Shown one piece after another: positions 16,995 through 29,264 of a stretch of DNA of 64,000 nucleotides. A program made the position numbers and the translations under genes. Origin of the DNA: Rossellomorea aquimaris (lineage in GTDB: Bacteria > Bacillota > Bacilli > Bacillales > Bacillaceae_B); NCBI RefSeq assembly GCF_020172085.1, contig NZ_JAIVAT010000008.1, forward strand, positions 124,001-188,000. Direction: 5' to 3'. A model generated the notes under the pieces. That model saw only the letters and a list, made by a program, of their open reading frames with translations. It made no database searches and had not been told where the DNA came from. Each line of letters opens with the position of its first letter. Position 1 is the stretch's first letter.

Positions 16995-17315
16995 CTATAA
17001 CTTCCTTACGAACCGCTTCATAATAATGTACTTCCTTCTGTCCGACTTCTTCAATATGGCTAGTACCGGAAGAGCCAAGACTTTAACCACATTTAGTGCG
17101 AGTGCCGCAAAAGCAAACGATTTCAGGAGTATATATACAGGGTGCAATGCCAGTACTGCCAATGAACATCCACTCAATATGAACGCTTCCACCACAACCT
17201 TTTTCTCATACGTCATTCTCTTTTTGAAGAAAACGGGCGGAAGCGTAAAGACGATATAGGCAGAAGCGAAAAGAAATAACCATGCAAATACCATTCCAAT
17301 TAGCGCTTGTATCAT
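16995..17315 (-). CDS. Small membrane protein of unknown function
   Basis: A 106-residue hydrophobic protein with about three membrane segments (about 3-28, 40-65 and 67-88) and a strongly basic C-terminus (KKSDRRKYIIMKRFVRKL). No family recognised. The Shine-Dalgarno (GGGGGATC) is rather far from the ATG. It is convergent with the 16603 gene across a shared terminator. Confidence 0.55.
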   Translation of the reverse strand: MIQALIGMVFAWLFLFASAYIVFTLPPVFFKKRMTYEKKVVVEAFILSGCSLAVLALHPVYILLKSFAFAALALNVVKVLALPVLAILKKSDRRKYIIMKRFVRKL

Positions 17316-17400
17316 TCGGTGTAGATCCCCCTGTAGAGTATGTAGTATTGTATTTCTACTGTTGGAATGGAAATTCCTGTTTATTTTCGAATGAAATAGA

Positions 17401-17437
17401 AAAAGCTTTGGCAGCGGGGATCACTGCCAAAGCTTTT
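17401..17437 (-). terminator. Terminator of the hut operon
   Basis: A perfect stem AAAAGCTTTGGCAG / CTGCCAAAGCTTTT immediately after the hutG stop codon, followed on the minus strand by TTTCTATTTC. Confidence 0.88.
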
Positions 17438-17439
17438 CA

Positions 17440-21312
<3,873 letters not shown>

Positions 21313-21320
<8 letters not shown>

Positions 21321-22845
21321 TTGTCGTTTCCTCCTTTGTTTTGGTTGTTTTGATCAGTGTGCTTAGCGTTGTCTGTTGCAGCCACTCGTTGGCTTTTTCT
21401 ATGTCTTTCGAGAAGATGCGGTCCTTTGTAATGGAAGGAATGACCTTTCTCGCCTCTTCGTAAAATTGGCGTGTTTTGCTTGCCATGAGGCCCGTCCCTC
21501 TGTGTTCCGCTGCCTGTAAGTTGCAGATGAGTTCGACGGCGAGGACTCTTCTTGTGTTCTGCAGGATCTGGTAGGCGTGACGTGATCCGATTGTTCCCAT
21601 GCTGACGTGATCTTCTTGGTTGGCCGATGATGGGATTGAGTCAACGCTCGCCGGGTGAGCAAGAGTTTTGTTTTCGGATACAAGTGACGCTGCGCAGTAT
21701 TGCATGATCATCGCACCTGACTGAAGTCCCGGCTGCGGGCTTAAGAAAGGTGGCAGGTCATTGAGCTGCGGGTTTACGAGACGTTCAATTCGTCGTTCTG
21801 AGATGTTGGCGAGCTCTGCGACGGCGATCTTCATGAAGTCCATGGCAAACGCGATCGGTTGGCCGTGGAAGTTCCCACCTGAGATGATCTTTTCCCCGTC
21901 GTCGAAGATCAGCGGATTATCCGTCGCCGCGTTCATTTCGATTTCGAGTTTTTCTTTTACGTAATCAAGAGCCTGCCAGGATGCTCCATGTACTTGCGGG
22001 ATGCACCTTAGAGAGTAGGCGTCCTGTACTCGTAGCTCTCCCTGTTTCGTTGTGAGTTTGCTGTCCTCTAGGTAGTTTCTGATTCGTTCAGCTGTTGCGA
22101 CCTGTTGAGGATATCCCCTTACTAAATGAATATCTTCGTCGAAGGCATCCATGATTCCTCTTAATCCTTCCATAGTCAGACTGGCAATCATCTCACTTTG
22201 GAAAGCAAGTTCTTCTGCCTCCAGGTAACCGATGACGCCCATTGCCGTCATGGCCTGTGTTCCGTTGATCAGTGCCAATCCTTCTTTCGCTTGAAGCTGG
22301 ATTGGGAAGATGTTTTCTTTAGATAGGACAGTGAGTGTCTGATGAACTTCACCCCCATAGTGAACTTCTCCCTCTCCCATTAGAGCAAGTGCCAGATGGG
22401 AAAGCGGCGCTAAGTCTCCGCTTGCACCAAGTGAACCCTGCTGAGGGATTACTGGATGGATCCCTTTGTTCAGGAATTCAGCCAAACGTTCTACGATGAC
22501 CGGTCTAACCCCGGAATACCCTTTTAAAAGAGCGTTACATCTTAGTAGAAGCATCGCACGTGAAACATTCTCCGGGAACGGGTCACCCACTCCACACGCA
22601 TGGGAATGAATGAGGTTGAGCTGAAGCTCCTCCACATCATCCACATCGATCAGCACATCACTGAACTTCCCAAAGCCCGTGTTGATTCCATACACCACGC
22701 GCTTCTCCTTCACGATCTTCTCAACCGCTGCGCGACTCTTCCGCACCCGCTCCATACTCAGCGGCGACAGCTCCACATGCTCCTTCCCATAAATCACACG
22801 CTTCGCCTCATCCAAACTCAAACTACAACCCGTCAACTCCACCAT
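21313..22845 (-). CDS. hutH: Histidine ammonia-lyase
   Basis: A 510-residue enzyme that deaminates histidine to trans-urocanate. The Ala-Ser-Gly triad that forms the MIO cofactor is in [43 protein letters not shown] and GNFHGQPIA are family motifs. ATG 22845 is chosen because GAGGTGATC precedes it; a GTG at 22854 lies inside that site. It is the first catabolic gene after the HutP-type attenuator. Confidence 0.97.
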
Positions 22846-22873
22846 TCTGATCACCTCTTCAATTTATTTGTTA

Positions 22874-22981
22874 GGGACGGACCTCTGAAAATCACCTATT
22901 TTCGGTTCGTTCCCTCTGCTATTTGCCGTTATTACTGGGATTTTCTCTTTAACGCTTTAATCTGTTGCGGGACGGACACCT
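22874..22981. repeat. Repeat cluster upstream of hutH
   Basis: An exact GGGACGGACCT (22874-22884) faces a decayed inverse copy GGTTCGTTCCCTCT (22904-22917), which could form a hairpin. A third diverged copy, GGGACGGACACCT (22969-22981), ends the cluster. It lies in the hut leader between the attenuator and hutH. Confidence 0.7.
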
Positions 22982-22992
22982 GCACGTACCCA

Positions 22993-23047
22993 CACAAAAA
23001 GGAGGCTCGACCAAAGACAGACTTCTGCCGTTGGTCGAGCCTCCTTT
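22993..23047 (-). terminator. hut attenuator terminator between hutP and hutH
   Basis: A perfect 17-bp stem, AAAGGAGGCTCGACCAA / TTGGTCGAGCCTCCTTT, followed on the minus strand by TTTTTGTG. Its place between hutP and hutH is that of the HutP-controlled terminator of B. subtilis, where histidine and Mg-bound HutP allow read-through. Confidence 0.9.
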
Positions 23048-23050
23048 CAA

Positions 23051-23069
23051 CTAATATCTCTAGGCTCTA
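23051..23069 (-). promoter_or_regulatory. Candidate HutP RNA-binding site (UAG repeats)
   Basis: On the transcript, three UAG triplets occur in 19 nt (spacers of 4 and 6 nt) just after the hutP stop and immediately before the terminator stem. HutP is known to bind spaced NAG triplets here. Confidence 0.65.
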
Positions 23070-23075
23070 AAGTTT

Positions 23076-23522
23076 TTAAATATGATTGATTCCAAGTCCG
23101 ATCGTCTCGTGCTCCAAGCCCTTAATGGGGGCACCGATCGTTCCGTATAACGCAACTGCGATCCATTCGCCTTCTTCTTCACTCTCATATGGAGTGCCCC
23201 TGACAACGGAAAAGCGTAATCCCACTGTCCGCAGGATCTCTCCCAGTTGTGTATGGCCTCGGGTAACCCCCGTTAAAGCTTCCATAATTGCGTGGTACAA
23301 GGCATGCATCTCCCGGTACAGATCTTCCCGGACCAGGTCACTCCGCTTCGCCGCTGTTTCAATCGCGGCAACGATTTTCTGACTGTCCATGGATCCGATC
23401 TTCCCGGTGCAGTAACTCCAATTCAGTTCATTAAAATGACGGTTCCATTCCTCTTCCTCCCTGTCCAGCAGGAGAAGAAGCATGGCGTTCTTTCCGATAC
23501 GAGTATGATCTGTCTTATCCAA
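23076..23522 (-). CDS. hutP: HutP, histidine-responsive antiterminator
   Basis: A 148-residue RNA-binding regulator of the hut operon. The central [20 protein letters not shown] segment and the C-terminal [29 protein letters not shown] segment, containing the His residues that bind Mg and histidine, are diagnostic. It starts with TTG at 23522, with AAGGTG about 11 nt upstream, so initiation may be weak. It heads the operon under a good sigma-A promoter. Length matches the B. subtilis protein. Confidence 0.95.
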   Translation of the reverse strand: MDKTDHTRIGKNAMLLLLLDREEEEWNRHFNELNWSYCTGKIGSMDSQKIVAAIETAAKRSDLVREDLYREMHALYHAIMEALTGVTRGHTQLGEILRTVGLRFSVVRGTPYESEEEGEWIAVALYGTIGAPIKGLEHETIGLGINHI

Positions 23523-23573
23523 GTGGCATTCGCACCTTCAGTGAAAATTCTAAAAATACTAATAACTACTATT

Positions 23574-23602
23574 ATTGTATGGTCTGAATCGAAAGAGGTC
23601 AA
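23574..23602 (-). promoter_or_regulatory. Sigma-A promoter of the hut operon
   Basis: TTGACC (23597-23602) and TACAAT (23574-23579) on the minus strand with exactly 17 bp between them, about 50 nt upstream of the hutP start. Confidence 0.75.
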
Positions 23603-23706
23603 CGAAAAAAGTGGTGATTTTAGAAACTTAGAGAGGTAGTTTGGTAGCGTGGTAAAGGGTTTTTGAGGTGTAATAAGAGCGACGGAGGTATAGAACACAC
23701 TGCGAA

Positions 23707-23716
23707 TGTCCGTCCC
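23707..23716 (-). repeat. Near-copy of the dispersed GGGACGGACCT motif
   Basis: TGTCCGTCCCTC on the plus strand, differing at the first positions. It lies just past the terminator of the 23764 gene. Confidence 0.55.
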
Positions 23717-23750
23717 TCAAAAAAAGACGTACCTATTCAGATTAGGTTCG
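23717..23750 (-). terminator. Possible terminator of the 23764 gene
   Basis: A short ACCTA/TAGGT stem followed on the minus strand by a run of seven T. The stem is weak. Confidence 0.4.
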
Positions 23751-23763
23751 CCTGATTCCTCCT

Positions 23764-24246
23764 TTACTCTTCTTGTTTTTTGCCTTTTCCTTTGTATACC
23801 TTGGGGCTGTTCATGAGGTAGGTGACGGTGCCATCTTCGGACTTCAGGCTCAGGTAGGAGAGAATGTCCTGTATGTCTTCACTTGAAAGTGGGCCGTCCA
23901 CAGGATAGAGAGGCAGGATATTCAGTTTCTCGACACCATTCCTCTTTTCAAGTACCACCTTGCAGTCCTTCGGTGCGGTGTCTCCAATGCGGACAAACTT
24001 AAACGGAATGGAGTGTTGTCGATCGATGGGTACGGCGAATAGTGTGGTGAACCCGATTGTTTCGAGAATCTTATCCGAATACATGATGCTCTCCAGTGCA
24101 TGGGAAAAACCAGGTGGCTGGTTCACGACGACTAATTTACTGTGATAATGCTGTCCTTGAAAGACAACTAAATGCTTTTTTGATTTCTTTATGCTCCTTT
24201 TGGAAACGTGAAAATCTTCAAATACCAAAATATACTCTTTTCTCAT
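23764..24246 (-). CDS. Conserved-looking protein of unknown function
   Basis: A 160-residue soluble protein. No family recognised. It starts MRKEYILVFEDFHVSK with a Lys/Ser-rich loop, has a central VAL/phe-rich region, DILSYLSLKSEDGT toward the end and a basic-acidic tail KGKGKKQEE. AGGAGG is well placed before ATG 24246, so it is almost certainly translated. It sits alone between hutP and the transposase gene. Confidence 0.6.
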   Translation of the reverse strand: MRKEYILVFEDFHVSKRSIKKSKKHLVVFQGQHYHSKLVVVNQPPGFSHALESIMYSDKILETIGFTTLFAVPIDRQHSIPFKFVRIGDTAPKDCKVVLEKRNGVEKLNILPLYPVDGPLSSEDIQDILSYLSLKSEDGTVTYLMNSPKVYKGKGKKQEE

Positions 24247-24347
24247 TTGTTCCTCCTTCTAGAAATAGTTATTTTGTCCTACACATTTAAATTTTCGACA
24301 CAGTTATAGATAATCCTCTAAAATTTTCCAAAAATAATATATATTTT

Positions 24348-24920
24348 TCACTTTTTAATTGTATTTTTGTCGACTGGGCCGTCTTGGACTTCCTTTTCTA
24401 CATACTTCTTGTACCGTTTGACTTGAGGTGCGGGAAAATAATTGAGAGTGCGTTCCTTTGAAAGAAGTGGATGATCGATGGAGTGAATATAGAAAGGATA
24501 ACTGCTCCATGGGTAAGACTCGGGGTGGAGGGTGAGCTTCCCTTCAACGGGATTTTGGTGAATATACCTGCTGGCTTTAATAAAGTACGATGGGGTATCG
24601 ATCTTAGTGGATCCATATCGTCCTTGGAAAACATGGCCTACATAGTCGTATTTTTTGTTGAAATAAACGGCGTAGCGGGTATGGAAAGTTCGTATGATAT
24701 TTTCGAGTGGGACATCGTGGGTTTCGATCAGCAGATGAATGTGGTTGGGCATCAAGCAGTAAGCGTGGATGGTAAATGGATACTTATCTTTCGTCTCTTG
24801 CAAATACATTAAATACTTCTTGCGGTCTTCTTGATCATGAAACAGGTCCTGCTTCCTGTTCCCTCTCGCCGTCACATGATAAGTGGCACCCGGACTCCAA
24901 TTCCGAGGCATTCGCACCAT
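24348..24920 (-). CDS. REP-associated tyrosine transposase (RAYT, Y1_Tnp family)
   Basis: A 190-residue single-domain HUH transposase. GATYHVTARGNRKQDLF opens the fold, CLMPNHIHLLIE contains the HUH (HIH) metal motif, GRYGSTKID follows, and SYFIKASRYIHQNPVEG supplies the catalytic Tyr and the RYIHxNPV signature typical of RAYTs. RAYTs nick hairpin REP sequences and are usually single-copy and domesticated. An inverted pair of the window's dispersed motif lies 80 bp upstream. ATG 24920 has AAGGAG at 7 nt. Intact, with no terminal repeats suggesting a normal insertion sequence. Confidence 0.93.
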   Translation of the reverse strand: MVRMPRNWSPGATYHVTARGNRKQDLFHDQEDRKKYLMYLQETKDKYPFTIHAYCLMPNHIHLLIETHDVPLENIIRTFHTRYAVYFNKKYDYVGHVFQGRYGSTKIDTPSYFIKASRYIHQNPVEGKLTLHPESYPWSSYPFYIHSIDHPLLSKERTLNYFPAPQVKRYKKYVEKEVQDGPVDKNTIKK

Positions 24921-25001
24921 AACATCACTCCTTTTCTTTCAATTAAAATCGTACACTAATACCTATTCGACATAACTTCCTAAAATCCTCTTTTTTTTAG
25001 A

Positions 25002-25062
25002 GGGACGGACCTTTAATTTCATTTATAGTCTCGAATAAATGAACCGGGTAGAGGTCCGTCCC
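25002..25062. repeat. Inverted pair of the dispersed motif next to the RAYT gene
   Basis: AGAGGGACGGACCT (from 24999) and its exact reverse complement AGGTCCGTCCCTCT (to 25065) are separated by about 38 bp. This can form a long hairpin like a paired REP/BIME unit beside a RAYT gene. Confidence 0.85.
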
Positions 25063-25069
25063 TCTTCTA

Positions 25070-25412
25070 GTAGTTGTTCTTTTTGTAGTAGATTAATAGT
25101 TGTTTTCCATTATGTTGTGTGCTGAGTACAAGGTTTGAATTTGAATTCAAACGGACCCAAGTGACCTGTTTCTCTGCTCCCCTTATGGTCAAAAGTCCGA
25201 CTCTCCCCTTTTCTCGCTCCCCCATTCCATCTCCACCTTTACCCCCAAATCGACAAAATTACAATTATATTTACATTTTAATATGTTTCATTGTAAAATT
25301 GTATACTTTTACCATTTTATTTAAAATCGTAATCAAAATAAGTATTTCAAATCGTGTAATTTCATAATCCCGGTACACAAAACCTTTATCTTGAAGAAAA
25401 AAGGGATAGTCG
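25070..25412. other. Intergenic region upstream of the XRE regulator
   Basis: About 340 bp. The first 180 bases are C/T-rich on the plus strand, and the rest is AT-rich and probably holds the promoter of the next gene. No gene or hairpin supported. Confidence 0.35.
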
Positions 25413-25835
25413 GTGAAAACGATGGATTTACATGTAGAGTTACAGCATTATCGCAATGACGTATTGGAACTTACACAGAGAGAAGCCGCCCTTCGTTTAA
25501 ATATTAACCAAAGCACATTATCGAACTATGAAAATGGCACAAGGGACATCCCCTACAAGATGCTCCTTACCTTTAAAGAAGTCTATAAAATTCCTACTCA
25601 TGAGATGAACCGGATCATGTATGGCGAGGAAAGCGTCGGTCTTGGACAAAGTCACGATCCCATGATCCTACGGGAACACTTCGAAGACGACGAGACAAGA
25701 GAAATCATGAAAACTCTTCAGGAGCACCCAAAACTCAAACGAACCCTCTCATCCCTCTCCTATTTCACTGAAAAGCGCAGAGAGAAGTTCATCTCCCAGG
25801 TTAACCACTTTTACCAAACGGTGAAAGACTGGTAG
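25413..25835 (+). CDS. XRE-family helix-turn-helix regulator
   Basis: A 140-residue cytoplasmic DNA-binding protein. The HTH lies at about residues 10-65 (ELTQREAALRLNINQSTLSNYENGTRDIP). The C-terminal part is helical and charged, without a recognised effector domain. It starts with GTG 25413 (AAAGGG upstream) or the ATG at 25422 (GGTGA upstream); the choice is uncertain. It stands alone, so it probably controls its own promoter or distant targets. An inverted pair of the dispersed motif follows its stop codon. Confidence 0.8.
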   Translation: MKTMDLHVELQHYRNDVLELTQREAALRLNINQSTLSNYENGTRDIPYKMLLTFKEVYKIPTHEMNRIMYGEESVGLGQSHDPMILREHFEDDETREIMKTLQEHPKLKRTLSSLSYFTEKRREKFISQVNHFYQTVKDW

Positions 25836-25841
25836 AGGTGA

Positions 25842-25925
25842 GGGACGGACCTTACATTCGATAACCAAAACACGGATATAATGAGGTTTCTGTTCCTTTT
25901 CTGATAATAAATTGAGGTCCGTCCC
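25842..25925. repeat. Inverted pair of the dispersed motif after the XRE gene
   Basis: GAGGGACGGACCT (core 25842-25852) and AGGTCCGTCCCTCT (core 25915-25925) bracket about 62 bp whose interior resembles the two units at 40.2-40.4 kb. Confidence 0.85.
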
Positions 25926-25941
25926 TCTAACCATAACAAGT

Positions 25942-25982
25942 AAAAAAGCGTTGTAGATTACTTGAATCTACAACGCTTTTTT
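25942..25982. terminator. Strong bidirectional terminator
   Basis: A perfect 18-bp stem AAAAAAGCGTTGTAGATT / AATCTACAACGCTTTTTT with a 5-nt loop. It overlaps the 3' end of the small minus-strand ORF and also ends the XRE gene. Confidence 0.9.
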
Positions 25983-26129
25983 ACTTTGACCTACTGAATA
26001 TTCTGTTTGTAGCTCTTGCTTTAGCCAGTGAATCATTTTGTTTGTATCCATGTTATCCTGCTGGCCTTTATCATACGCTTTTTGTATTATAGATAGAACA
26101 TGTCGGTCCTTACTATAGTTTCCTTTCAA
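25968..26129 (-). CDS. Small protein of unknown function (53 residues)
   Basis: A 53-codon ORF with TTG start preceded by AGGAGG at 7-8 nt, the best evidence that it is real. The product is hydrophilic and largely helical, with QQDNMDTNKMIHWLKQELQ in the middle and a basic end. No family recognised; the size and character recall small Bacillus sporulation or regulatory proteins. Its last codons overlap the terminator stem. Confidence 0.55.
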   Translation of the reverse strand: MKGNYSKDRHVLSIIQKAYDKGQQDNMDTNKMIHWLKQELQTEYSVGQSKKAL

Positions 26130-26412
26130 AATGTCAACCTCCTACAATATCAAACAGTTTCTATCACTTTATTACACAATTAGATACTATTTCAAACATT
26201 ATTTATTTGATATTTTACCATATTTCTACAAAATCTCCCTATCGAATTTTCGACAAATACCAAATAAATAATCTTTAATACCTATAAATATTTTACATAT
26301 TCTTCCGATATAATGTTGGTATGGGGAAAATTAGCGAACAATATAAATAGAAATCCCGTTCGTTCAAAATGTCTTGCAACAGCAAAGTTAAGGAAAGAGG
26401 GAGAAAATTAGT

Positions 26413-26541
26413 ATGGCATATTTAACACCAGAAGAAATGGTTAGAAAGAAGAAAACTCAGAAAGTGGTCATGTACATAAGTTTCTTAATCATAACCATCT
26501 TGCTTATTGCAGGAACTACCTTTTTAACATACCAAGCTTAG
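26413..26541 (+). CDS. Small single-pass membrane protein (42 residues)
   Basis: A basic cytoplasmic start (TPEEMVRKKKTQK) and one membrane helix (about 18-38) make a typical bacterial small membrane protein. GAGGGAG lies upstream and a canonical terminator follows directly, so it is a complete independent transcription unit. A TATAAT at 26313-26318 is a possible -10. Function unknown. Confidence 0.6.
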   Translation: MAYLTPEEMVRKKKTQKVVMYISFLIITILLIAGTTFLTYQA

Positions 26542-26542
26542 T

Positions 26543-26570
26543 AAAAAAGCGTCCTATTGACGCTTTTTTT
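26543..26570 (+). terminator. Terminator after the 42-residue gene
   Basis: Stem AAAAAAGCGTC / GACGCTTTTTT with a 5-nt loop and a T run. Confidence 0.9.
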
Positions 26571-26661
26571 AGTTCAAATTACATTCTACAATTTATGGAA
26601 AAGTTCGATGATATTCGATAGAATAAGATGAGGAATCTAAAAAGGTGGAGGACAACATTTT

Positions 26662-27327
26662 ATGTATCGAGAAGTCAGACTTTTTAGGGGTTTAAAACAC
26701 CCATCAATCTTCTTTTATCAACTTAGTGAAATGGAGGAAATAAAAGGTTATAAGAACCGAATTTTCTCTTTATTCTTTTTATCAATTGCAGTATTTGGTT
26801 TAATATCTTCATTCGGAATTGGAATGGGCTCTCTGTCTAATGAAATAATCAAGCTTACCCCTACCTCTTTTGAATTGGAAAAATTCTTATTCTTCTTAGG
26901 TAGATTAATAGCCGGAGGCCTTTATGCAGCCATCATGTTGTTTTTCTCATCACTTATTTTCTGGACTATTTCCAATGAGGGTGAATATCGTAAACTCGTT
27001 ATTACCCAAGGGCTTGTGTTAATTATTTTATTACTTGAAAAGCTAACATTTATCCCAATGTCCTTGTTTTATTCACTGGAATGGTATTCATCACCGCTTT
27101 CACTTGGAGTCATCTCCCAATACCTTACGTCCAATTCTTTTGTAATCTATTTATTGGGGAGTTTTTCACTATTTAAAGTATGGGTTTTCTATATTCAATA
27201 CAAAGGTATCAAACGCTTAACCAATCAAAAAAATTGGATTATCTGGTTAGTGATACTGTTTACCAACCTGTTCTTTTGGTCTCTAAATGCATTACTAGCT
27301 TTCTTAAATATATCAACCCTAATTTAA
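26662..27327 (+). CDS. Yip1-like multi-pass membrane protein (YknW-like)
   Basis: A 221-residue protein with about five membrane segments (about 38-58, 80-105, 113-132, 150-172 and 190-212). It resembles YIP1-domain proteins such as YknW, which in B. subtilis assists the YknXYZ exporter. The next gene, 23 bp on, encodes a YknX-like adaptor, supporting this reading. ATG 26662 has GGAGG upstream. Homology is judged from topology and context, not from a strong motif. Confidence 0.6.
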   Translation: MYREVRLFRGLKHPSIFFYQLSEMEEIKGYKNRIFSLFFLSIAVFGLISSFGIGMGSLSNEIIKLTPTSFELEKFLFFLGRLIAGGLYAAIMLFFSSLIFWTISNEGEYRKLVITQGLVLIILLLEKLTFIPMSLFYSLEWYSSPLSLGVISQYLTSNSFVIYLLGSFSLFKVWVFYIQYKGIKRLTNQKNWIIWLVILFTNLFFWSLNALLAFLNISTLI

Positions 27328-27350
27328 CTATCTAAAGGCTGTGATACATA

Positions 27351-28586
27351 ATGAAGAAAAAAACCATTTTAGTTAGTACCCTAACACTTGCTACGTTGTT
27401 TATAGGAACAAATACTTATCTTATAGAAAAAGCGAGCAGCAAAATCGATCGGGAAGTACGCATTGCCGAATGGGCCCCTGTTCATAAAGGTGATCTTGTA
27501 AGAGAACTGCCTAAAGCCGGAGTAGTCGCACCTGAAGAGGAAAACTATATCTATTTCAACGACCAATTCGGCTCCTTCAAAAAATTCCTTGTAAAAGAAG
27601 GGGACCAGGTAAAGTCAGGAACACCTCTTTATGAATATGAAGTAACGGATCAAACGCAGCAAAAAAATGCCTTAGAATCGGAAGCGGATCAACTTGAAAG
27701 TGAGATTGATAATATTGAGGACAATATTTCAGCTTTAAAACGACTGGAGTTATCCCTACCTTCTAAATCAACTGATGATAAAGATATTCCTATAGACGCA
27801 AGTTCCCTTGAATCAGAATACGAAATCAAGAAAGAGATTATCGCGAAAGAATTAGAAATCGATCGATTAGAAAGTCAGATTAACAATTTAGATCGTCAAA
27901 TTTCAGATATCGAGTCATACGAAACGACCCTGACCGTTCAAAGCAGTGTGGAAGGAACCATCCAAGACCTTTCCCATTCCATTGATAATCCACTGATTAC
28001 TATCGCATCACAGTCTACTATTGTTAAATCGGATCTTACCGAGGAAGAAGTTGTTACTGTCGAGGAAGACATGAATGTTACCGTCCAATCGGATATTGAA
28101 AAAAAGCTGCAAAAAGGGAGCGTAACCAAGGTGGCTACACTTCCTAAAAACGATCCACATATCCAAACCGACAGCATGTATCCTGTAGAAGTGAAATTTC
28201 AAGATAAAGACAATAAACTTCTTCCCGGGCATCATGTGTACTTATCGATCATTACGGAAGAAGTCAAAGGAGCTTGGCTTGTTCCAGTAACCTCTATCGA
28301 GAAAGACGGAAATGCTACCTATATTTGGGTTCTAAATGAAAAAGGAACGGTAGAAAAACGCAACGTTACAACGGGACTCAAAGTGAATGGGCAACAACAA
28401 ATTAAATCAGGCGTGAAAGCAGGCGAATATTATGTTGTTTACCCTGATCAAATTCCGGCATTAAAGAATAACACTCCCTTTATAACCGCTCTGGACTGGG
28501 ATAAGATCAAGTTACGCGAGCTAAAAAAGCTGGATCGCCAGACGGTCCTGGAAAACCTATTATTAGGGATACTTGAACGAAAATAA
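27351..28586 (+). CDS. HlyD/MacA-type efflux adaptor (YknX-like)
   Basis: A 411-residue membrane fusion protein. It has an N-terminal anchor (5-23), a lipoyl-like half (LVKEGDQVKSGTPLYEYEV), a long coiled coil (about 100-200, with LESEADQLESEIDNIEDNI) and the second lipoyl half (VQSSVEGTIQDLS). A beta-barrel and a membrane-proximal domain (LVPVTSIEKDGNATYIWVLN) follow. Such adaptors work with a MacB-type ABC transporter. None is encoded here, so it either borrows a partner or works with the preceding Yip1-like protein. The role is probably export or resistance to a toxic peptide. Confidence 0.8.
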   Translation: MKKKTILVSTLTLATLFIGTNTYLIEKASSKIDREVRIAEWAPVHKGDLVRELPKAGVVAPEEENYIYFNDQFGSFKKFLVKEGDQVKSGTPLYEYEVTDQTQQKNALESEADQLESEIDNIEDNISALKRLELSLPSKSTDDKDIPIDASSLESEYEIKKEIIAKELEIDRLESQINNLDRQISDIESYETTLTVQSSVEGTIQDLSHSIDNPLITIASQSTIVKSDLTEEEVVTVEEDMNVTVQSDIEKKLQKGSVTKVATLPKNDPHIQTDSMYPVEVKFQDKDNKLLPGHHVYLSIITEEVKGAWLVPVTSIEKDGNATYIWVLNEKGTVEKRNVTTGLKVNGQQQIKSGVKAGEYYVVYPDQIPALKNNTPFITALDWDKIKLRELKKLDRQTVLENLLLGILERK

Positions 28587-28592
28587 GTTGAG

Positions 28593-28620
28593 TCGCACCT
28601 GATGTTCATTTCAGGTGCGA
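28593..28620 (+). terminator. Hairpin between the adaptor gene and the next ORF
   Basis: A perfect 10-bp stem TCGCACCTGA / TCAGGTGCGA with an 8-nt loop but no clear T run, so it may be a processing or attenuating hairpin. Confidence 0.5.
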
Positions 28621-28655
28621 TTCCGCTTTAAATACACACTTATTGGAGAATAAAA

Positions 28656-29171
28656 TTGAATAATAAATTACAAATCAAAGTCTATTGCTTAGGCCCAACC
28701 ATCGGATTTTTTTCGAAGAATGATGTTGTTCATTGGGCAGATAAACAAATCGAGAAATTAGATTCTCCCCCTTGTGAGCTTATAGATCTCTCTCTTTATC
28801 CAGATACAACCATTAATCAAACGTGTGCAGATATGCAATTTTCTTGTAGTCATGAAGAAAATGAATTACCGGTCAAAATAATATTAGGCTTATTAAACCT
28901 TAAATTGGTTCAGACGCAGGATTATGAAGAGATCTTGCGTTGTCTTCGTAATCTAGAGGAAAGAGACATTCCTGCTAAAGAGCTTGCCTCGGTATTTAAT
29001 GAGGCAGATCATATAAGTGAAATGCGCTACTTAGCAAAATACGAGGGCTATGGAAACGTATCTGATTGCGACAAAGATATAACTAGATTGCTTTTTAAAT
29101 TTAATGATTTTGCTAATCAAAATTCCAAGTATTTCACCTTAGATGATGTAAAGAGCGACTCGTCCCATTGA
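28656..29171 (+). CDS. Soluble protein of unknown function
   Basis: A 171-residue acidic cytoplasmic protein starting with TTG 28656 (GGAGAA upstream) and ending before a terminator. It contains IKVYCLGPTIGFFSK, IDLSLYPDTTIN, a Cys-containing central part and a helical C-terminal half (YEEILRCLRNLEERDI). No family recognised; the small acidic helical form recalls polymorphic-toxin immunity proteins, but no toxin gene is adjacent. Confidence 0.6.
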   Translation: MNNKLQIKVYCLGPTIGFFSKNDVVHWADKQIEKLDSPPCELIDLSLYPDTTINQTCADMQFSCSHEENELPVKIILGLLNLKLVQTQDYEEILRCLRNLEERDIPAKELASVFNEADHISEMRYLAKYEGYGNVSDCDKDITRLLFKFNDFANQNSKYFTLDDVKSDSSH

Positions 29172-29184
29172 CGGGTCGTTTTTT
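29156..29184 (+). terminator. Terminator after the 28656 gene
   Basis: CGACTCGTC pairs with GACGGGTCG (one T-G pair), overlapping the stop codon and followed by a T run. Confidence 0.75.
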
Positions 29185-29264
29185 CATTGATTCTGTACAT
29201 ACTCCTCCCCAACCAACAAATACTAAACTTACAACACAGATTAAAAAGGAGCGCTCAACCCACC

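Noticed and set aside
24348-24920. Complete IS200/IS605 insertion sequence
   Set aside because: No TnpB or element ends were seen; the protein carries the RAYT signature and stands alone.
28656-29171. Toxin-immunity pair
   Set aside because: The protein is acidic and helical like some immunity proteins, but no toxin gene or motif is next to it.
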